Below, piece by piece: positions 1 through 7,515 of a stretch of 64,000 bases of DNA. Below the pieces are notes generated by a model. That model searched no databases. It saw only the letters and a program-made list of their open reading frames with translations, and was not told the origin of the DNA. Position 1 is the stretch's first letter, and each line of letters opens with the position of its first letter. The position numbers and the translations under genes are program-made. This DNA is from Barrientosiimonas humi (lineage in GTDB: Bacteria; Actinomycetota; Actinomycetes; Actinomycetales; Dermatophilaceae): assembly GCF_006716095.1 (NCBI RefSeq), contig NZ_VFOK01000001.1, forward strand, positions 1,395,375-1,459,374. The letters are read 5' to 3'.

Positions 1-781
1 GATGATCGGCGTCGCCCTGATCCGGCTCCCTCCGGGATACGGCGGCCACGACGACGAGGTCGCCCACCAGCCGGGTTACGGCGGGGCGCTCGTGCGGGCC
101 ACCGAGGCCATGCGCACCCGGCAGTTCTGGTTCCTGTGGGTCGTGCTGTTCTGCAACGTGACGGCCGGCATCGGCATCCTCGAGCAGGCCGCGCCGATGA
201 TCCAGGACTTCTTCCGCGAGAACGGCGCGTCGACCGTATCCGCAGCAGTGGCAGCCGGATTCGTCGGAATGCTCAGCGTGGCGAACATGCTCGGCCGGTT
301 CGCGTGGTCGACGACGTCGGACATCATCGGCCGGCGACGGACGTACATGATGTATCTGGGCGTCGGGGCCGTGATGTACGCCCTGCTCGCGACCGTCGGC
401 AACTCCGCCACCGGCATCTTCGTGGTGCTGGCGCTGGTGATCATCTCGTTCTACGGCGGCGGGTTCGCCACCGTGCCGGCCTACCTGAAGGACCTGTTCG
501 GCACGCTCGAGGTCGGGGCGATCCACGGCCGGCTGCTCACCGCGTGGTCCGCGGCCGGTGTTGTCGGCCCGCTGATCGTCAACGGGTTCCTCGACGCCGC
601 AGGGCATCCCGGCAACCTGGTGGCGTCGGACTACCGCCCGGCGCTGCTCACGATGGTGGCGATCCTGGTGGTCGGCTTCGTCGCGAACCTGCTGATCCGG
701 CCGGTCGACGAGAAGCACTTCGACCCGCTGGCGCACGCTGCGCGTGACGCCGAGCCCGTGACCGATGGAGGTGTGCGATGA
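1..781 (+). CDS. MFS transporter, OFA (oxalate/formate antiporter-like) family, C-terminal part
   Basis: The left window edge cuts this gene, so only about 259 C-terminal residues are seen. They contain the end of the central loop, then about six hydrophobic helices starting near FWFLWVVLFCNV. The MFS signature DIIGRRR follows the second of these, matching the motif-A repeat between helices 8 and 9. The closing PALLTMVAILVVGFVANLLIRP helix and charged tail are typical of the OFA group that moves oxalate, formate or other monocarboxylates across the inner membrane. The actual substrate cannot be read from sequence. Its stop overlaps the start of a 50-codon membrane gene (ATGA), which supports an OFA assignment because OFA carriers often have such a small partner. 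Confidence 0.8.
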   Translation, partial: MIGVALIRLPPGYGGHDDEVAHQPGYGGALVRATEAMRTRQFWFLWVVLFCNVTAGIGILEQAAPMIQDFFRENGASTVSAAVAAGFVGMLSVANMLGRFAWSTTSDIIGRRRTYMMYLGVGAVMYALLATVGNSATGIFVVLALVIISFYGGGFATVPAYLKDLFGTLEVGAIHGRLLTAWSAAGVVGPLIVNGFLDAAGHPGNLVASDYRPALLTMVAILVVGFVANLLIRPVDEKHFDPLAHAARDAEPVTDGGVR

Positions 782-930
782 ACGACCGCGGAAACGACGA
801 GCTCGAGGTCCCGGGCGGGTCCGACAGCAGCATGGCCCTGGTGGTGGCCGCGTGGGTGGTCGTCGCCATCCCGCTCCTGTACGGCGTGTGGCAGGCGATC
901 CTGAAGGCGCTGCAGCTGTTCGGTGGCTGA
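778..930 (+). CDS. MFS transporter small-subunit-like membrane protein (50 aa)
   Basis: Fifty codons from an ATG that overlaps the transporter stop codon (ATGA), so the two are probably translationally coupled. The protein has a short acidic N-terminus (MNDRGNDELEV), one hydrophobic helix (about residues 19-38, MALVVAAWVVVAIPLLYGVW) and a short amphipathic tail ending LFGG. Position, size and topology match the small 'MFS transporter small subunit' proteins that sit directly downstream of OFA-family carriers in many bacteria. That family is known by genomic association, and its mechanism is not settled. The role here, as a stabiliser or regulator of the carrier, is inference. Confidence 0.65.
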   Translation: MNDRGNDELEVPGGSDSSMALVVAAWVVVAIPLLYGVWQAILKALQLFGG

Positions 931-988
931 GCGCTGAGCGCTGAGCGGTCGGGCCGACAGGTCGGGGCCTGGCCCTAGGCTCGGCCGG

Positions 989-2137
989 GTGACCGCTCCC
1001 GCACCGGTGACCGTCCGACCGCGCCGCGACGACGACCTGCCTCGGCTGGTCGAGGTCCTCGCCGCGCAGCAGCCGACGTCGCGCTACCCGCTGCGCTGGC
1101 CGCTCCCGTTCCCGCCGGAGCACTTCGTGCGGCGCGCGACCGAGCGCTCCACGTGGGTGGCCGAGGTCGACGGCACCGTGGTGGGTCACGTGTCGTTGAC
1201 ACAGGTCCTTCCCGACGACCCGTTCGCCGAGCAGTGGTCCCGCGGCGCGGACCGGCCGGTCGCCGAGCTGCTTTGCGTGTCAGTGCTTTTCGTGGCTCAC
1301 GACGTCGTCGGGAGCGGTGTCGGCGGGCGGTTGCTGGACGTGGCGGTGAGCGCCGCGCGAGGCGAGGGCGCCGCGCCGGTCCTCAATGTCGTACAGCGGC
1401 ACTCGCGGGCGGCCGCCGTCTATCGGCACCGCGGCTGGGTCGAGGTCGGCACCGGCCGGCCGGACTGGCTGGGCAACGAAGAGCCCGACGTGCTGCTGAT
1501 GGTGCTTCCGGACGGCGTGGCCGGCGACGACGCGCCGGCGAACGATCGATCCGCCTGGCTGACCACCACGCACCGCTGGAGCAACGACGTCGACGGCGAG
1601 CATCTGGCGCAGGTGCGCGAGCGGCTGAGCCGCCCTGGGGTCGCCGGCGGGCGACGCCACCTGATCCTCGAGGTGCTCGCGTACGCCGACGACGAGGCTG
1701 CCCGGCTGGGGCGCGTCGGGACGGCCGTGGTGACGACCCATCCCGACGGGACGGTCACGATCAGCGACGACGGCCGGGGCACCGACACCCGCCGTGACGG
1801 GCAGGGCCGCGTCGTGCGCAAACCGGTGATGGCGACGCCGGACGTCCGTTTCCAGGACGAGGCCGCCGCTCCCCTGCTCCCCGACGGGCTCCCGCGGCGC
1901 GGCATGTCGAGCGTTGCTGCGCTCAGCAGCGTGCTCGTGCACGAGAACCGTCGCGCGGACGGGTCGTGGTCACAGACCTATCGGCACGGCCTCCCCGACC
2001 GCGAGCTCGCCCCGGTCGCGGGTGGCGGGCGGCCCGGGACGAGCGTGTCGTTCCGGGCCGACCTGGACGGACCGGTCGACCTGACCCCGGAGGACCTGCA
2101 CGCCTTCCGCTGGCTGCGGGTCGAGCTGGGCACCTGA
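989..2137 (+). CDS. GNAT N-acetyltransferase fused to a GyrB-like (Bergerat) ATPase remnant
   Basis: A 382-residue protein from a GTG start 58 bp after the previous gene. Residues 1-180 form a GNAT acetyltransferase domain: TWVAEVDGTVVGHVSL on strands 2-3, then VLFVAHDVVGSGVGGRLLD, which contains the acetyl-CoA-binding pyrophosphate loop. Residues about 185-382 resemble the N-terminal ATPase domain of DNA gyrase B: HLILEVLAYADDEA in place of the gyrase E-x2-DN-x2-DEA helix, TVTISDDGRGTD in place of the EDDGRGIP loop, and GTSVSFRAD near the end. The Asp-Asn magnesium pair of the gyrase helix and the GxHGxG lid motif (here LPRRGMSS) are lost, so ATP hydrolysis looks unlikely. No topoisomerase C-terminus is present. 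Substrate unknown. Confidence 0.75.
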   Translation: MTAPAPVTVRPRRDDDLPRLVEVLAAQQPTSRYPLRWPLPFPPEHFVRRATERSTWVAEVDGTVVGHVSLTQVLPDDPFAEQWSRGADRPVAELLCVSVLFVAHDVVGSGVGGRLLDVAVSAARGEGAAPVLNVVQRHSRAAAVYRHRGWVEVGTGRPDWLGNEEPDVLLMVLPDGVAGDDAPANDRSAWLTTTHRWSNDVDGEHLAQVRERLSRPGVAGGRRHLILEVLAYADDEAARLGRVGTAVVTTHPDGTVTISDDGRGTDTRRDGQGRVVRKPVMATPDVRFQDEAAAPLLPDGLPRRGMSSVAALSSVLVHENRRADGSWSQTYRHGLPDRELAPVAGGGRPGTSVSFRADLDGPVDLTPEDLHAFRWLRVELGT

Positions 2138-2152
2138 CACGACGCACAGTGC

Positions 2153-2323
2153 TCAGCGATCGGCGGCGTTGATTCGGTGGTTCGTGATGCAGAAGCCGTC
2201 ACGCAGCATCTTGTACGCGCTCTGGACCTGCTCCCCTTCCAGCAACCATGGGCCGTACTCGGCCGCCGCCTGCTGCTGGTCGATCTGCTGCATGTTTCCT
2301 GCGAGCCCGTGAAGAATCCCCAT
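2153..2323 (-). pseudogene. Truncated PH-domain (bPH_1-like) gene remnant
   Basis: Reading from an ATG at 2323, the first ~50 residues (MGILHGLAGNMQQID, then LLEGEQVQSAYKMLRDGFCITNHRI) closely follow the N-terminus of the ~125-residue bacterial PH-domain proteins (typically MGLLDGLLGNASEVD, then GEQVEKAYKLIRDLFVFTNKRL). After FCITNHRI the protein should continue LLVDKQG, but it diverges and stops within six codons, right beside the convergent GNAT gene. More than half of the domain is missing. The start codon lies in one arm of a perfect 16-bp inverted repeat (2314-2352), which could mark a rearrangement breakpoint. Called a pseudogene from family length; the family match is by recognition only. 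Confidence 0.6.
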
Positions 2324-2352
2324 GCGCAGATCCTGCCTGCGCATGGGGATTC
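2314..2352. repeat. Perfect 16-bp inverted repeat at the start of the PH-domain remnant
   Basis: Arms 2314-2329 (GAATCCCCATGCGCAG) and 2337-2352 are exact reverse complements with a 7-base loop. One arm contains the ATG of the truncated PH-domain gene. It has no T-run, so it is not a classic terminator. It may have arisen by inverted duplication at the breakpoint that truncated the gene. Confidence 0.75.
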
Positions 2353-2491
2353 CAGGGGCCGTTTCGTCGAACCGGCCAGCCGGCTGACTACTTCGAGGTA
2401 AACGTCACGTCTGCGCGCTCGAAGTTGTCGTTGTTGAGCACGGTCACACCGAACATCACATGCTTGACGTCCTCGGTTATCGCTCGGCTGG

Positions 2492-3535
2492 TCACAGTCG
2501 CACCAGCACCTTCAGGCTGCGCCGCTCGTCCATGTCCCGGTAGCCACCGGGCACTCCGGCGAGGTCGGTCTCGACGTCGAACACCTTCCCGGGCTCGATC
2601 GTCCCGTCGAGGATGTCGGGCAGCAGCTCCTCGATGTACGCCCGCACCGGCGCAGGCCCGCCGGCCAGCCGGACGTTGTGCCGGAACAGGCTGCCGAACC
2701 CGATCGGCGCCTCCTCGTACTGCGGGACTCCGACCCGGCTGATCACCCCGCCCGGGCGGACGACGCCGAAGGCCTGCTCGTAGGCCGGCAGGTGCCCGAC
2801 CGCCTCGAGCACCGCGTGCGTCCCCTGGCCGCCGGTCAGCTCGCGCACCCGGGCGACGCCCTCCTCGCCGCGCTCGGCGACGACGTCGGTCGCGCCGAGC
2901 TCGCGCCCGAGGTCGGTGCGCGCCGGGTGCCGCCCCATCAGGATGATCTGCTCGGCGCCGAGCCGCTTCGCCGACAGGACCGCGAGCAGTCCCACCGCGC
3001 CGTCGCCGATCACGGTCACCCGGTGGCCGGGTCGGACGCCAGCCATCTTCGCGGCGTGGTAGCCCGTCCCGAGCACGTCGGCCAGCGTCAGCAGCGACGG
3101 GACCAGCGCCGAGTCGGCGGCCACCGGCAGCTTCACGAGCGTGCCGTCGGCGAGCGGCACGCGCACGGCCTCGGCCTGCCCGCCCTCGTCGTCGATGCCG
3201 TCCCAGAAGCTCGCCTCGTGGTGGGCGCAGGAGGTGTGCAGCCCCTCGCGGCAGAACGCGCAGGTGCTGTCCGAGATCGCGAACGGCGCGACGACCAGGT
3301 CGCCCGGTCGCAGCGTCACCACCTCGGGGCCGACGTCCTCGACGACGCCGATGAGCTCGTGCCCCATCCGCGCCGGGCCGCTCCCGGGCGCCATCGAGCG
3401 ATAGGGGTGCAGGTCGGACCCGCAGACGCAGGACGCGGTGATCCGCACCAGAGCATCCGTGGGGTTCTTGATCCGCGAGTCGGGGACGTCCTCGATCCGG
3501 ACGTCGCCGGCGGAGTGCATGAGGGTTGCGCGCAT
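2492..3535 (-). CDS. Zinc-dependent alcohol dehydrogenase (MDR superfamily)
   Basis: A 347-residue medium-chain dehydrogenase/reductase. The catalytic-zinc ligands are visible as C38 in CGSD and H59-E60 in GHE. The structural-zinc lobe keeps Cys at about 92, 95 and 103 (STCAFCREGLHTSC), with Asp where the first of four Cys normally lies. The NAD(P)-binding Rossmann turn is GDGAVGLLAV near 180. Enzymes of this type interconvert alcohols and aldehydes or ketones; the substrate is not readable. It is co-directional with the MFS exporter upstream (50-bp gap), and both are divergent from the HTH regulator at 4980. That arrangement suggests a small regulated detoxification or solvent-response operon. 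Confidence 0.9.
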   Translation of the reverse strand: MRATLMHSAGDVRIEDVPDSRIKNPTDALVRITASCVCGSDLHPYRSMAPGSGPARMGHELIGVVEDVGPEVVTLRPGDLVVAPFAISDSTCAFCREGLHTSCAHHEASFWDGIDDEGGQAEAVRVPLADGTLVKLPVAADSALVPSLLTLADVLGTGYHAAKMAGVRPGHRVTVIGDGAVGLLAVLSAKRLGAEQIILMGRHPARTDLGRELGATDVVAERGEEGVARVRELTGGQGTHAVLEAVGHLPAYEQAFGVVRPGGVISRVGVPQYEEAPIGFGSLFRHNVRLAGGPAPVRAYIEELLPDILDGTIEPGKVFDVETDLAGVPGGYRDMDERRSLKVLVRL

Positions 3536-3584
3536 CGTTGAATCTCTTTCTGTGACAGCGTGATTGGTGTACGTATGGCGCAGG

Positions 3585-4838
3585 TCAGCGCGACCCGGCC
3601 GGGGAGCCCGCGGCCCGGCCCGATCGGCGAGCCAGGAGAGCGAGCACGCCGACCGGGATCAGCGTGAGCGCGACGAATGCGGCGCCGACCAGGGTGGGTC
3701 CGGTCAGCCCGAGCGGGGTCGCGATGACCGCCCCGGCAACCGCGGTGCCGATCGCGGTCCCGACGTTGAAGGCCGCGACGCTGAGCGCCGAACCGAGGGT
3801 CGCCGCGCGTCCCGCGAACCCGACGGCGAGGTGGATGAGCACGCTGTTGGCGCTGAGCCCGAACAGACCGAGCACCACCAGCAGGGCGACCGTGGCTCCG
3901 GTCGAGCCGGTGAGCAGCGCCATCGCGAGCAGGACGAGCGTGGTCACCGCGGGCGTCACGACCGTCACCAGGTGCGGGTGCGCGTCGCCGAGACGGCCGC
4001 CGACGATCGTGCCGACGAACGACCCGACGCCGAACCCGGTGAGGACGAGCGGCACGAGCGACGCGGACAGGCCCGCCCGCTCGACGAGCACCGGAGCGAC
4101 GAAGGAGTAGGCCGCCAGCACCCCGCCCGTGGTCGTCACGCACGCGGCGAGCACGAGCCACAGCCGCCCGGAGCGCAGGTCGACGAGCTCGGACAGCATC
4201 GTCGCCGACGGCGCGTGCGGCTCGTCGCGTGGGACGAGCCGCTCGACGAGGACCACGGCCAGCGCGGCCGCAGCCGCCAGCGCCCAGAAGGTGCCTCGCC
4301 ATCCGACCTGCTGAGCGACGTACGCCCCCAGGGGCACTCCGAGGACGGTCGCCAGCGAACCGCCCGCAGCGACGATCCCCACGGCGCGCGAGCCGAGCGC
4401 GGGTCCGGCGGCGCGGGAGGCCACGACGGCCGCGACCGCCCAGAAGGCGCCGGTGGCGAGGGCGGTGACGAACCGCGCCACGAGCAGGGCGGAGAGGCTC
4501 GAGCCCAGCGCGACGAAGACGTGCCCTGCGACGAAGACCACCAGCGCCAGGAGCAGCGTGAGCTTCTGCGAGATGCGCATCGTGGCCAGGGTCATCACCG
4601 GAGCCCCGATGATCATGCCGACCGCGAAGACGGTGATGAGCGAGCCGGCCTGGCCCCACGAGATGCCGAGGTCGCCGGCGATCTCGGGGAGGATCCCCGC
4701 GACGACGAACTCGGTGGTGAGCATGAGGAACGTGCCGAGCGCGAGCACGTGCACGACGAGCGGGAGGCGCCGGTCGGGCGTGGCCGCGTCGGGGGTGCGC
4801 GGGCCGCCGGCCGGGGCCAGGGTGGATGTGTCTGACAT
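3585..4838 (-). CDS. MFS transporter (DHA1/AraJ-like drug or sugar efflux)
   Basis: A 417-residue protein with about 12 hydrophobic segments, starting LPLVVHVLALGTFLMLTTEFVVAGILPEI. The TEFVVAGILP region is characteristic of the AraJ/YdhP-type DHA1 efflux group. Motif-A-like turns occur after helix 2 and at GTIVGGRLGD in the second half. A small Arg/Gly-rich cytoplasmic tail follows. It is probably a proton-driven exporter in the cytoplasmic membrane, substrate unknown. It shares a 141-bp divergent promoter region with the HTH regulator at 4980 and is followed by an alcohol dehydrogenase. Confidence 0.88.
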   Translation of the reverse strand: MSDTSTLAPAGGPRTPDAATPDRRLPLVVHVLALGTFLMLTTEFVVAGILPEIAGDLGISWGQAGSLITVFAVGMIIGAPVMTLATMRISQKLTLLLALVVFVAGHVFVALGSSLSALLVARFVTALATGAFWAVAAVVASRAAGPALGSRAVGIVAAGGSLATVLGVPLGAYVAQQVGWRGTFWALAAAAALAVVLVERLVPRDEPHAPSATMLSELVDLRSGRLWLVLAACVTTTGGVLAAYSFVAPVLVERAGLSASLVPLVLTGFGVGSFVGTIVGGRLGDAHPHLVTVVTPAVTTLVLLAMALLTGSTGATVALLVVLGLFGLSANSVLIHLAVGFAGRAATLGSALSVAAFNVGTAIGTAVAGAVIATPLGLTGPTLVGAAFVALTLIPVGVLALLARRSGRAAGSPAGSR

Positions 4839-4979
4839 GGAAGAACTACCTCAGCGGGTGCGGACGTGGATCGGTCGTGATCCATCGGACCGCCGTTCCC
4901 GCGGGTGGGGAAGGTCGGAGTTATGGGGGCAGAATCTCGACCCCTCTCCGGGCGGCGGGTGCGCGTAGCGTCGTCGGTC
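4839..4979. promoter_or_regulatory. Divergent promoter/operator region between MFS-ADH operon and HTH regulator
   Basis: This 141-bp gap separates two divergently read start codons and must hold promoters for both. A short inverted repeat, GGATC-N6-GATCC, near 4868-4883 is a possible operator half-site pair. No convincing -35/-10 pair can be assigned by eye in this GC-rich sequence. Confidence 0.4.
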
Positions 4980-5873
4980 ATGGACAACCGCGCCGACATC
5001 CGCGACTTCCTCGCCACCAGGCGGGCGAGGCTCACCCCCGACCAGGTCGGCCTGCCCACGAGCGCCCGGCGCAGGGTGCCCGGGCTGCGCCGCGAGGAGG
5101 TCGCCGTGCTCGCCGGCGTGAGCACCGAGTGGTACACCCGGCTGGAGAAGGGGCACATCGCCGAGGTGTCGGCCGAGGTGCTCGACGCGGTGGCGGCGGC
5201 GCTACGCCTCGACGACGACGAGCGCACCTACCTGCACGACATGGCCCGCGCCGCCAAGCCCGCGCACCGCCGGGCGGACCGCCGGCGCCGCGACGCCACG
5301 GTCGCCCCGCAGGTGCAGTGGATGCTCGACTCGGTGACGATGTCGGCCGCGTTCGTGCGCAACGGCCACCTCGACGTCCTCGGGTCGAACGCGCTGGGGC
5401 GGGCCCTGCACGCGCCGATGTTCGCCAGCCCGACGACGACGGCGGCGGGCGTCCCGAACTTCGCGAGATACCACTTCCTCGACGAGTCCTCGAAGGACTT
5501 CTTCGTCGAATGGGCCGACGGCGCGGCCGCCACCGTGGCGCTGCTGCGCGCCGAGGCCGGCCGCGAGCCGTACGACAAGGCGCTGCGTGAGCTGATCGGC
5601 GAGCTGTCCACGGCCAGCGAGGAGTTCGCCTCCTTCTGGGCCGCGCACGACATCCGGATCCGGCACGAGGGGATCAAGCGGTTGCGGCACCCGGCCGTCG
5701 GCGAGATCGAGCTCACCTATCAGTCCGTGACGCTTCCCACCGGGCAGCGCGCCTGGCACGACCTGTCGTTCTACACCGCCGAGCCGGGGTCGGCGCACGA
5801 GCAGCAGCTGCAGCTCCTGGCGAGCTGGGCGGCGCCGGCCGGTCCGGAGACGAGCCCGCGCACCGTGGGCTGA
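4980..5873 (+). CDS. HTH (XRE-like) regulator with MmyB-type ligand-binding domain
   Basis: A 297-residue protein from ATG 4980 (MDNRADIRDFLATRRARLTP). Residues ~5-75 form a Cro/C1-type helix-turn-helix (VPGLRREEVAVLAGVSTEWYTRLEKG), the signature of the actinobacterial helix-turn-helix plus MmyB-like group. Residues ~105-270 form the MmyB-like ligand-binding domain (VQWMLDSVTMSAAFVRNGHLDVLGSNALGRAL, later GEIELTYQSVTLP). Members of this family usually lie divergent from a dehydrogenase/reductase or MFS gene and regulate it, as here. An in-frame upstream start is possible, but the chosen ATG begins the canonical N-terminus. Confidence 0.88.
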   Translation: MDNRADIRDFLATRRARLTPDQVGLPTSARRRVPGLRREEVAVLAGVSTEWYTRLEKGHIAEVSAEVLDAVAAALRLDDDERTYLHDMARAAKPAHRRADRRRRDATVAPQVQWMLDSVTMSAAFVRNGHLDVLGSNALGRALHAPMFASPTTTAAGVPNFARYHFLDESSKDFFVEWADGAAATVALLRAEAGREPYDKALRELIGELSTASEEFASFWAAHDIRIRHEGIKRLRHPAVGEIELTYQSVTLPTGQRAWHDLSFYTAEPGSAHEQQLQLLASWAAPAGPETSPRTVG

Positions 5874-5905
5874 CGTCCGGTCGGCAGCTCAGGCTGCGGC
5901 CGGGG

Positions 5906-6853
5906 TCACAAGCCGCGGTCGGCCAGCCGGGTGAACTCCGTGGCGTGCTCGGTGCCGCCCGACTTCGACCACGGGACGTTGATGCCGACCATCGCGTCGC
6001 CGAGGCCGCGCGACACCTTGGCGATCACGTCGGGGTCGTCGAAGAAGGTGGTCGCCTTGACGATCGCCGCGGCGCGCTCGGCGGGGTTGCCGGACTTGAA
6101 GATGCCCGAGCCCACGAACACGCCCTCGGCGCCGAGCTGCATCATCATCGCGGCGTCGGCGGGGGTCGCGATGCCGCCGGCGGTGAACAGCACGACCGGC
6201 AGCTTGCCCTGCTCGGCCACCTCGCGGACGAGGTCGTGCGGCGCCTGGAGCTCCTTCGCGGCGACGTACAGCTCGTCGGGGGCCATGCTGCGCAGCCGGT
6301 TGATCTCGGCCCGGAGCGTGCGCATGTGCGTGGTCGCGTTGGACACGTCACCGGTGCCGGCCTCCCCCTTGGACCGGATCATCGCCGCGCCCTCGGTGAT
6401 GCGGCGCAGCGCCTCGCCCAGGTTGGTCGCGCCGCACACGAACGGCACGGTGAACTCCCACTTGTCGATGTGGTGGGCGTAGTCGGCGGGGGTCAGCACC
6501 TCGGACTCGTCGATGTAGTCCACGCCCAGGCTCTGCAGCACCTGCGCCTCGACGAAGTGGCCGATGCGCGCCTTGGCCATCACCGGGATCGAGACCGCCT
6601 CGACGATGCCCTCGATCATGTCGGGATCGCTCATCCGCGAGACGCCGCCCTCGGCGCGGATGTCGGCCGGCACCCGCTCGAGCGCCATGACCGCGACGGC
6701 GCCGGAGTCCTCGGCGATCTTGGCCTGCTCGGCGGTGACGACGTCCATGATCACGCCGCCCTTGAGCATCTCGGCCATGCCGCGCTTGACCCGGGCGGTG
6801 CCGGTCTCGCGGGTGGTGTCGGGCGCGGTGGTGCTGGGGAGCGTGGCAGTCAT
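5906..6853 (-). CDS. pdxS: Pyridoxal 5'-phosphate synthase, PdxS subunit
   Basis: PdxS is a (beta-alpha)8 barrel that makes PLP from ribose 5-phosphate, glyceraldehyde 3-phosphate and ammonia delivered by PdxT. Diagnostic stretches are [53 protein letters not shown] (containing the Schiff-base Lys) and the phosphate loop [13 protein letters not shown] followed by [11 protein letters not shown]. The family start is taken as ATG 6853 (315 aa), because the 19 extra upstream codons look non-coding. It is convergent with the HTH gene, so no pdxT lies immediately downstream, unlike mycobacteria where pdxT is close by. PdxT must lie elsewhere. Confidence 0.95.
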   Translation of the reverse strand: MTATLPSTTAPDTTRETGTARVKRGMAEMLKGGVIMDVVTAEQAKIAEDSGAVAVMALERVPADIRAEGGVSRMSDPDMIEGIVEAVSIPVMAKARIGHFVEAQVLQSLGVDYIDESEVLTPADYAHHIDKWEFTVPFVCGATNLGEALRRITEGAAMIRSKGEAGTGDVSNATTHMRTLRAEINRLRSMAPDELYVAAKELQAPHDLVREVAEQGKLPVVLFTAGGIATPADAAMMMQLGAEGVFVGSGIFKSGNPAERAAAIVKATTFFDDPDVIAKVSRGLGDAMVGINVPWSKSGGTEHATEFTRLADRGL

Positions 6854-6939
6854 GCGGCCAGCGTACGACCACGCGGAGGCAGCAAACGGCCATCGCGGCT
6901 CTCGTGGCACCTAGAGGCCACGGCCGGTTGGGGCAGTGA

Positions 6940-7515
6940 CTACAGCGTCGCCGGCAGCGAGTCGTCGAAGTCGATCGACTGCGGCAGGGCCGTGCGGCCG
7001 GCGAGCCGGAACCAGCGCACCAGTCGCTTGGCCCGCACCCGGCGTACGTCCCGCACGGCGTCGTTGTAGAACCGCCGCGACAGCTGCACCCGCTTGCCCG
7101 CGCTCGCGATGAGCGCGACCCCCTCGGCGCCCGCTCCCCCGCGCTCGCGCAGGTCGGCGACCACCTCCGGCGTGAGCACCTCCGCCAGCGCCTCGGTGAG
7201 CGCGTTCTCGGCGGCCTCCCGGTCGGGGCGGATGCCCTGCTCGCGCACCTCGCTGGTGACCTCTTCGTGGTCGGCCATCTCCAGCGAGGCCGTCGCGGCC
7301 GCGCCCAGGAACAGGGACGACACCTGGTCCAGCCCACCGGACCGGGCCAGCTCCAGGCTCGCCTCGGCGCGCCGCACCAGCTGGGCGTCCAGCGCCGACA
7401 CGGTGCCCTCGACACGCCCGTGCAGCCGGTCGAGCCGGGCCGCCGTGTAGGTCAGCCGCCACGCGATCAACGACACCAGGGTCACGACCAGCGCGACCCA
7501 CGCGACGATCTCCAT
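6940..7515 (-). CDS. Membrane-anchored LemA-like protein at the end of the PIM operon
   Basis: A 191-residue protein whose ATG overlaps the pimA stop (TGATG). It has one N-terminal membrane helix (MEIVAWVALVVTLVSLIAW), then a long helical region with the LemA-like pattern: LDRLHGRVEGTVSALDAQLVRRAEASLELA early, and RFYNDAVRDVRRVRAKRLVRWFRLAG before the C-terminus. LemA proteins are N-terminally anchored four-helix bundles of unknown function. In mycobacteria the gene in this position (after pimA) encodes a membrane protein with a Nudix domain. No Nudix box is visible here, so this could be only the membrane/helical part of that architecture. Co-translation with pimA suggests a role near PIM synthesis, which is inference. 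Confidence 0.6.
   Translation of the reverse strand: MEIVAWVALVVTLVSLIAWRLTYTAARLDRLHGRVEGTVSALDAQLVRRAEASLELARSGGLDQVSSLFLGAAATASLEMADHEEVTSEVREQGIRPDREAAENALTEALAEVLTPEVVADLRERGGAGAEGVALIASAGKRVQLSRRFYNDAVRDVRRVRAKRLVRWFRLAGRTALPQSIDFDDSLPATL

Noticed and set aside
2388-2495. A 35-codon minus-strand frame whose GTG overlaps the alcohol dehydrogenase stop (GTGA), ending NNDNFERADVTFTSK.
   Set aside because: No recognised motif, no separate ribosome site visible, and such short coupled frames arise by chance in GC-rich DNA. It may be a decayed remnant beside the PH-domain fragment.
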